This document shows, in pieces, positions 12,655-12,682 of a DNA stretch of 12,682 nt (the first letter of the stretch is position 1; the number at the start of each line of letters is the position of its first letter). The notes beneath the pieces were generated by a model that was given only the letters and a program-made list of their open reading frames with translations, had not been told where the DNA came from and searched no databases. Origin of the DNA: DASRRB01 sp036732755 (GTDB lineage: Bacteria > Planctomycetota > B15-G4 > SIAN01); NCBI GenBank assembly GCA_036732755.1, contig DAINBU010000131.1:1-12682 (forward strand). The letters run 5' to 3'. The translations under genes and the position numbers were made by a program.

Positions 12655-12682
12655 GCATCTGCGGTCCCACGTGATCTGAAAC
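12630..12682. mobile_element. Possible left end of an insertion sequence (partial)
   Basis: Methyltransferase similarity stops at about 12629, exactly where GGACTTTCGCAGG (12630-12642) begins, followed by a T-run and unrelated sequence to the window edge. GGACTTTCGC-like starts look like insertion-sequence termini to me, but neither the other end nor a transposase is in view, so the family cannot be named. A chromosomal rearrangement junction would look the same. Confidence 0.25.

Noticed and set aside
1..12682. CRISPR arrays, tRNA or rRNA genes, complete transposons
   Set aside because: No regularly spaced repeats, no cloverleaf or rRNA-like sequence and no transposase or integrase motif were found on either strand.

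Overview
The window is very GC-rich, with GC concentrated at third codon positions. It carries ECF sigma factors with a C-terminal extension, large single-pass membrane proteins built from carboxypeptidase-regulatory-like beta-sandwich modules, and a fused MFS/spermidine-synthase-like protein. Many starts are GTG, TTG or probably CTG, and often have no Shine-Dalgarno sequence. Together this suggests a planctomycete-like bacterium (Planctomycetota). That assignment is an inference from gene content; there is no rRNA or marker gene here.

Region 1 (1-5804) is host-like. An ECF sigma factor runs off the left edge on the minus strand. A divergent hypoxanthine phosphoribosyltransferase-like gene follows on the plus strand, with a perfect hairpin-type inverted repeat between the two. 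On the minus strand is a block of three genes read in the order 5804 to 1328: two tandem paralogous membrane-anchored beta-sandwich proteins, then a 136-residue protein that looks like an ECF sigma factor with most of its core-binding sigma2 region deleted.

Region 2 (about 5886-6545) is a small scar. A Phd/YefM-type antitoxin is intact, but its PIN-domain toxin has lost its N-terminus, including the first catalytic Asp. The module is bracketed by a 44-bp imperfect direct repeat of the 3' end of the neighbouring synthase gene.

Region 3 (6497-9487) is one long gene: about 13 predicted membrane helices fused to a spermidine-synthase-like Rossmann domain and an extra C-terminal domain. It appears to start at CTG.

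Region 4 (about 9530-12682) is an accessory or defence-type region. It holds a phage Gp49/HigB-type toxin gene with an in-frame internal deletion, its intact HTH antitoxin with a 20-bp palindromic operator, a class II Fic protein with its own promoter, a decayed membrane-protein gene, and a type III-like DNA methyltransferase cut off after its DPPF motif. The final 50 bases may be the end of an insertion element.

The most striking theme is parallel decay. Two unrelated toxin genes, one sigma factor, one methyltransferase and one membrane protein are each internally deleted, truncated or frame-broken, while both antitoxins remain intact. I did not find convincing evidence of an entirely new multi-gene system. 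The best candidates for new biology are the sigma2-less sigma protein beside the paralogous membrane proteins, and the micro-toxin/antitoxin pair that keeps its operator.
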